Below, one piece after another: positions 63,026-64,000 of a stretch of 64,000 bases of DNA (the stretch's first letter is position 1; the number at the start of each line of letters is the position of its first letter). Position numbers and translations under genes: made by a program. The notes beneath the pieces were generated by a model. That model was not told the DNA's origin. It made no database searches and saw only the letters and a list, made by a program, of their open reading frames with translations. The DNA is from Pogostemon cablin (taxonomy: Eukaryota > Streptophyta > Magnoliopsida > Lamiales > Lamiaceae), in assembly GCA_023678885.1 (NCBI GenBank), contig CM042987.1:25816927-25880926 (forward strand), given 5' to 3'.

Positions 63026-63627
63026 ATGTTTGAGGACTATCACAAATGGACAACGATTGAAGAAAAGTGTTTGCTGGAAATCGTGTGGGAGTTTTGGATG
63101 GATAGGAAAGTTCTGGACTTGAGTCCCTCAGCTAAAATTCTCGAAGAAATCGTGGGTGTTGCTCAGTACAGAATTGGTCCACACATAGGGGCAAAGACTA
63201 TCTCCAAGAAGTTAACAGACTTGGCTAAGCATTATCGACTCTGTCTTAAAATCTCAAAAGAACCGGGTGTATCATTCAACTCCAGATCTGATAAGTTCGA
63301 AACCAACCAGAATACATGGGATCGTATAATTCAGACACAATATTATAGTACTTTCTTTTCAAATTCTTATTTATTCAACTACGGCATTTCTTAATTCCTT
63401 GTTCATGTTTTCAGTTGGAACCCCGCGCAGCCAAGTTCATCTCTGAACCTGAGCCACTGTGGTGGGACATGGACATTACATTCTCGGTTATGGATCATTT
63501 CTAAAGAGATGTCTACGGCAGTGGTAGTGGATTGGGACGCCAGGAAAATGAACAAATTGTGGGAGTGGAGGGTAGTGATGCTGATGACGGGGTGATTGAG
63601 GACGGTGATCCACTTGATAATATATAG
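63026..63627 (+). pseudogene. Myb/SANT-like protein, second locus, probably broken
   Basis: Exon 1 starts about 63026 (MFEDYHKWTTIEEKCLLEIV) and follows the Myb/SANT-like pattern through ILEEIVGVAQYRIGPHIGAK, TISKKLTDLAKHYRLCLKIS, SDKFETNQNTWDRIIQ. A second exon begins after TTTTCAG at 63415 with LEPRAAKFISEPEPLWWDMD and continues through a TAA (63502-63504) into GSGSGLGRQ and an acidic tail ending at TAG 63625. No GT donor in matching phase is visible after RIIQ, where CAGACAC stands instead of CAGGT. The missing donor and the TAA indicate a pseudogene. It is related in fold, not closely in sequence, to 60137-60747. Confidence 0.65.
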
Positions 63628-64000
63628 GGAGTTACCCTAAAAGTAAGACACTTGGTGAATGTTGCATCGAGAAGAGGCCCTTCTTACATAACAGATAAAT
63701 ATTTAAGATTTATTTTGCAATTTGCTTTGTTGTTGTAACTTGAAACAGGAGAATCTCGTGCCTGTTTAATTTTTAAATCTCGATGTAGTACCACCTCCAT
63801 CGAGATGGTTTTCCCTTTCCCTATATGTCGGTGATTATGTAACCTTTACGAATCTATTTTGTTTGGACCCTTTTTAATTAAAGCCCAAGTAGGTATTTTC
63901 ATAAGCAGGCTTATATTTCCGATTAGGCTGTGTTTATCCGTCAAAGCCCAAGTATCAGGTTTTTGTTGCCGATTGGGTTGAGTTTTATGTTGACACTACC
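63628..64000. other. 3' flank, no gene seen
   Basis: Downstream sequence of the second Myb/SANT-like locus. It contains two related blocks (AAAGCCCAAGTAGGTATTTT at about 63880 and AAAGCCCAAGTATCAGGTTT at about 63945). Confidence 0.45.

Overview
This is a stretch of plant nuclear DNA built almost entirely from transposable elements. It is AT-rich, every recognisable coding relic is a plant element or a broken plant gene, and introns have plant-type GT/AG borders. Two clues point to a eudicot, perhaps an asterid of the Lamiales: a decayed hydroxyphenylpyruvate reductase fragment that reads like the Lamiaceae enzyme, and LRR-kinase relics. That placement is inference. I see no bacterial-type operon, CRISPR array, rRNA or tRNA gene. 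Only one gene looks intact: a small two-exon Myb/SANT-like gene at 60137-60747 (minus).

Layout, left to right. 1-5.1 kb holds a MITE, a Ty3/gypsy gag relic and the reductase fragment. 5.1-17.5 kb holds a roughly 1 kb unit repeated in tandem, each copy joined to the same copia RT fragment. A complete copia element with 1.15-1.2 kb LTRs (6147-14379, TSD AAAAT) has split this array. 16.4-22.7 kb is the 3' half of a Sirevirus-like copia element: RT/RNase H relic, envelope-like gene and 3' LTR. That LTR carries a hAT-type element, which itself carries a MITE. 22.7-24.2 kb is a PIF/Harbinger ORF1 relic. 24.8-27.3 kb is a long-TIR, MULE-like non-autonomous element containing a probable Helitron set in an (AT)n tract, and that Helitron contains another MITE.

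27.6-35.7 kb is a minus-strand copia element with 240 bp LTRs. Its reverse transcriptase is cut by a 4 kb element that is almost only LTR (two 1.9 kb LTRs around 214 bp). An LRR receptor-kinase pseudogene and an older LTR fragment follow. 37.9-49.8 kb is a very young Ty3/gypsy element of the Tat type: 910 bp LTRs with about three differences, TSD AGGTG, a gag-pol frame with a single internal stop, a second RNase H, and a 3.7 kb 3' region made largely of tandem repeats. 50-64 kb is older sequence: an LRR fragment, a Helitron 3' end, a Mutator transposase pseudogene with introns, a GRF zinc-finger pseudogene, a PIF/Harbinger-type element, two Myb/SANT-like loci, a 0.6 kb tandem duplication ending in telomere-like repeats, and a Stowaway-type MITE.

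The genes do not form a pathway. What the window records is a history of insertion into insertion, with target-site duplications that allow several events to be ordered. All alignments and counts were done by eye, and family names rest on motifs rather than database searches.
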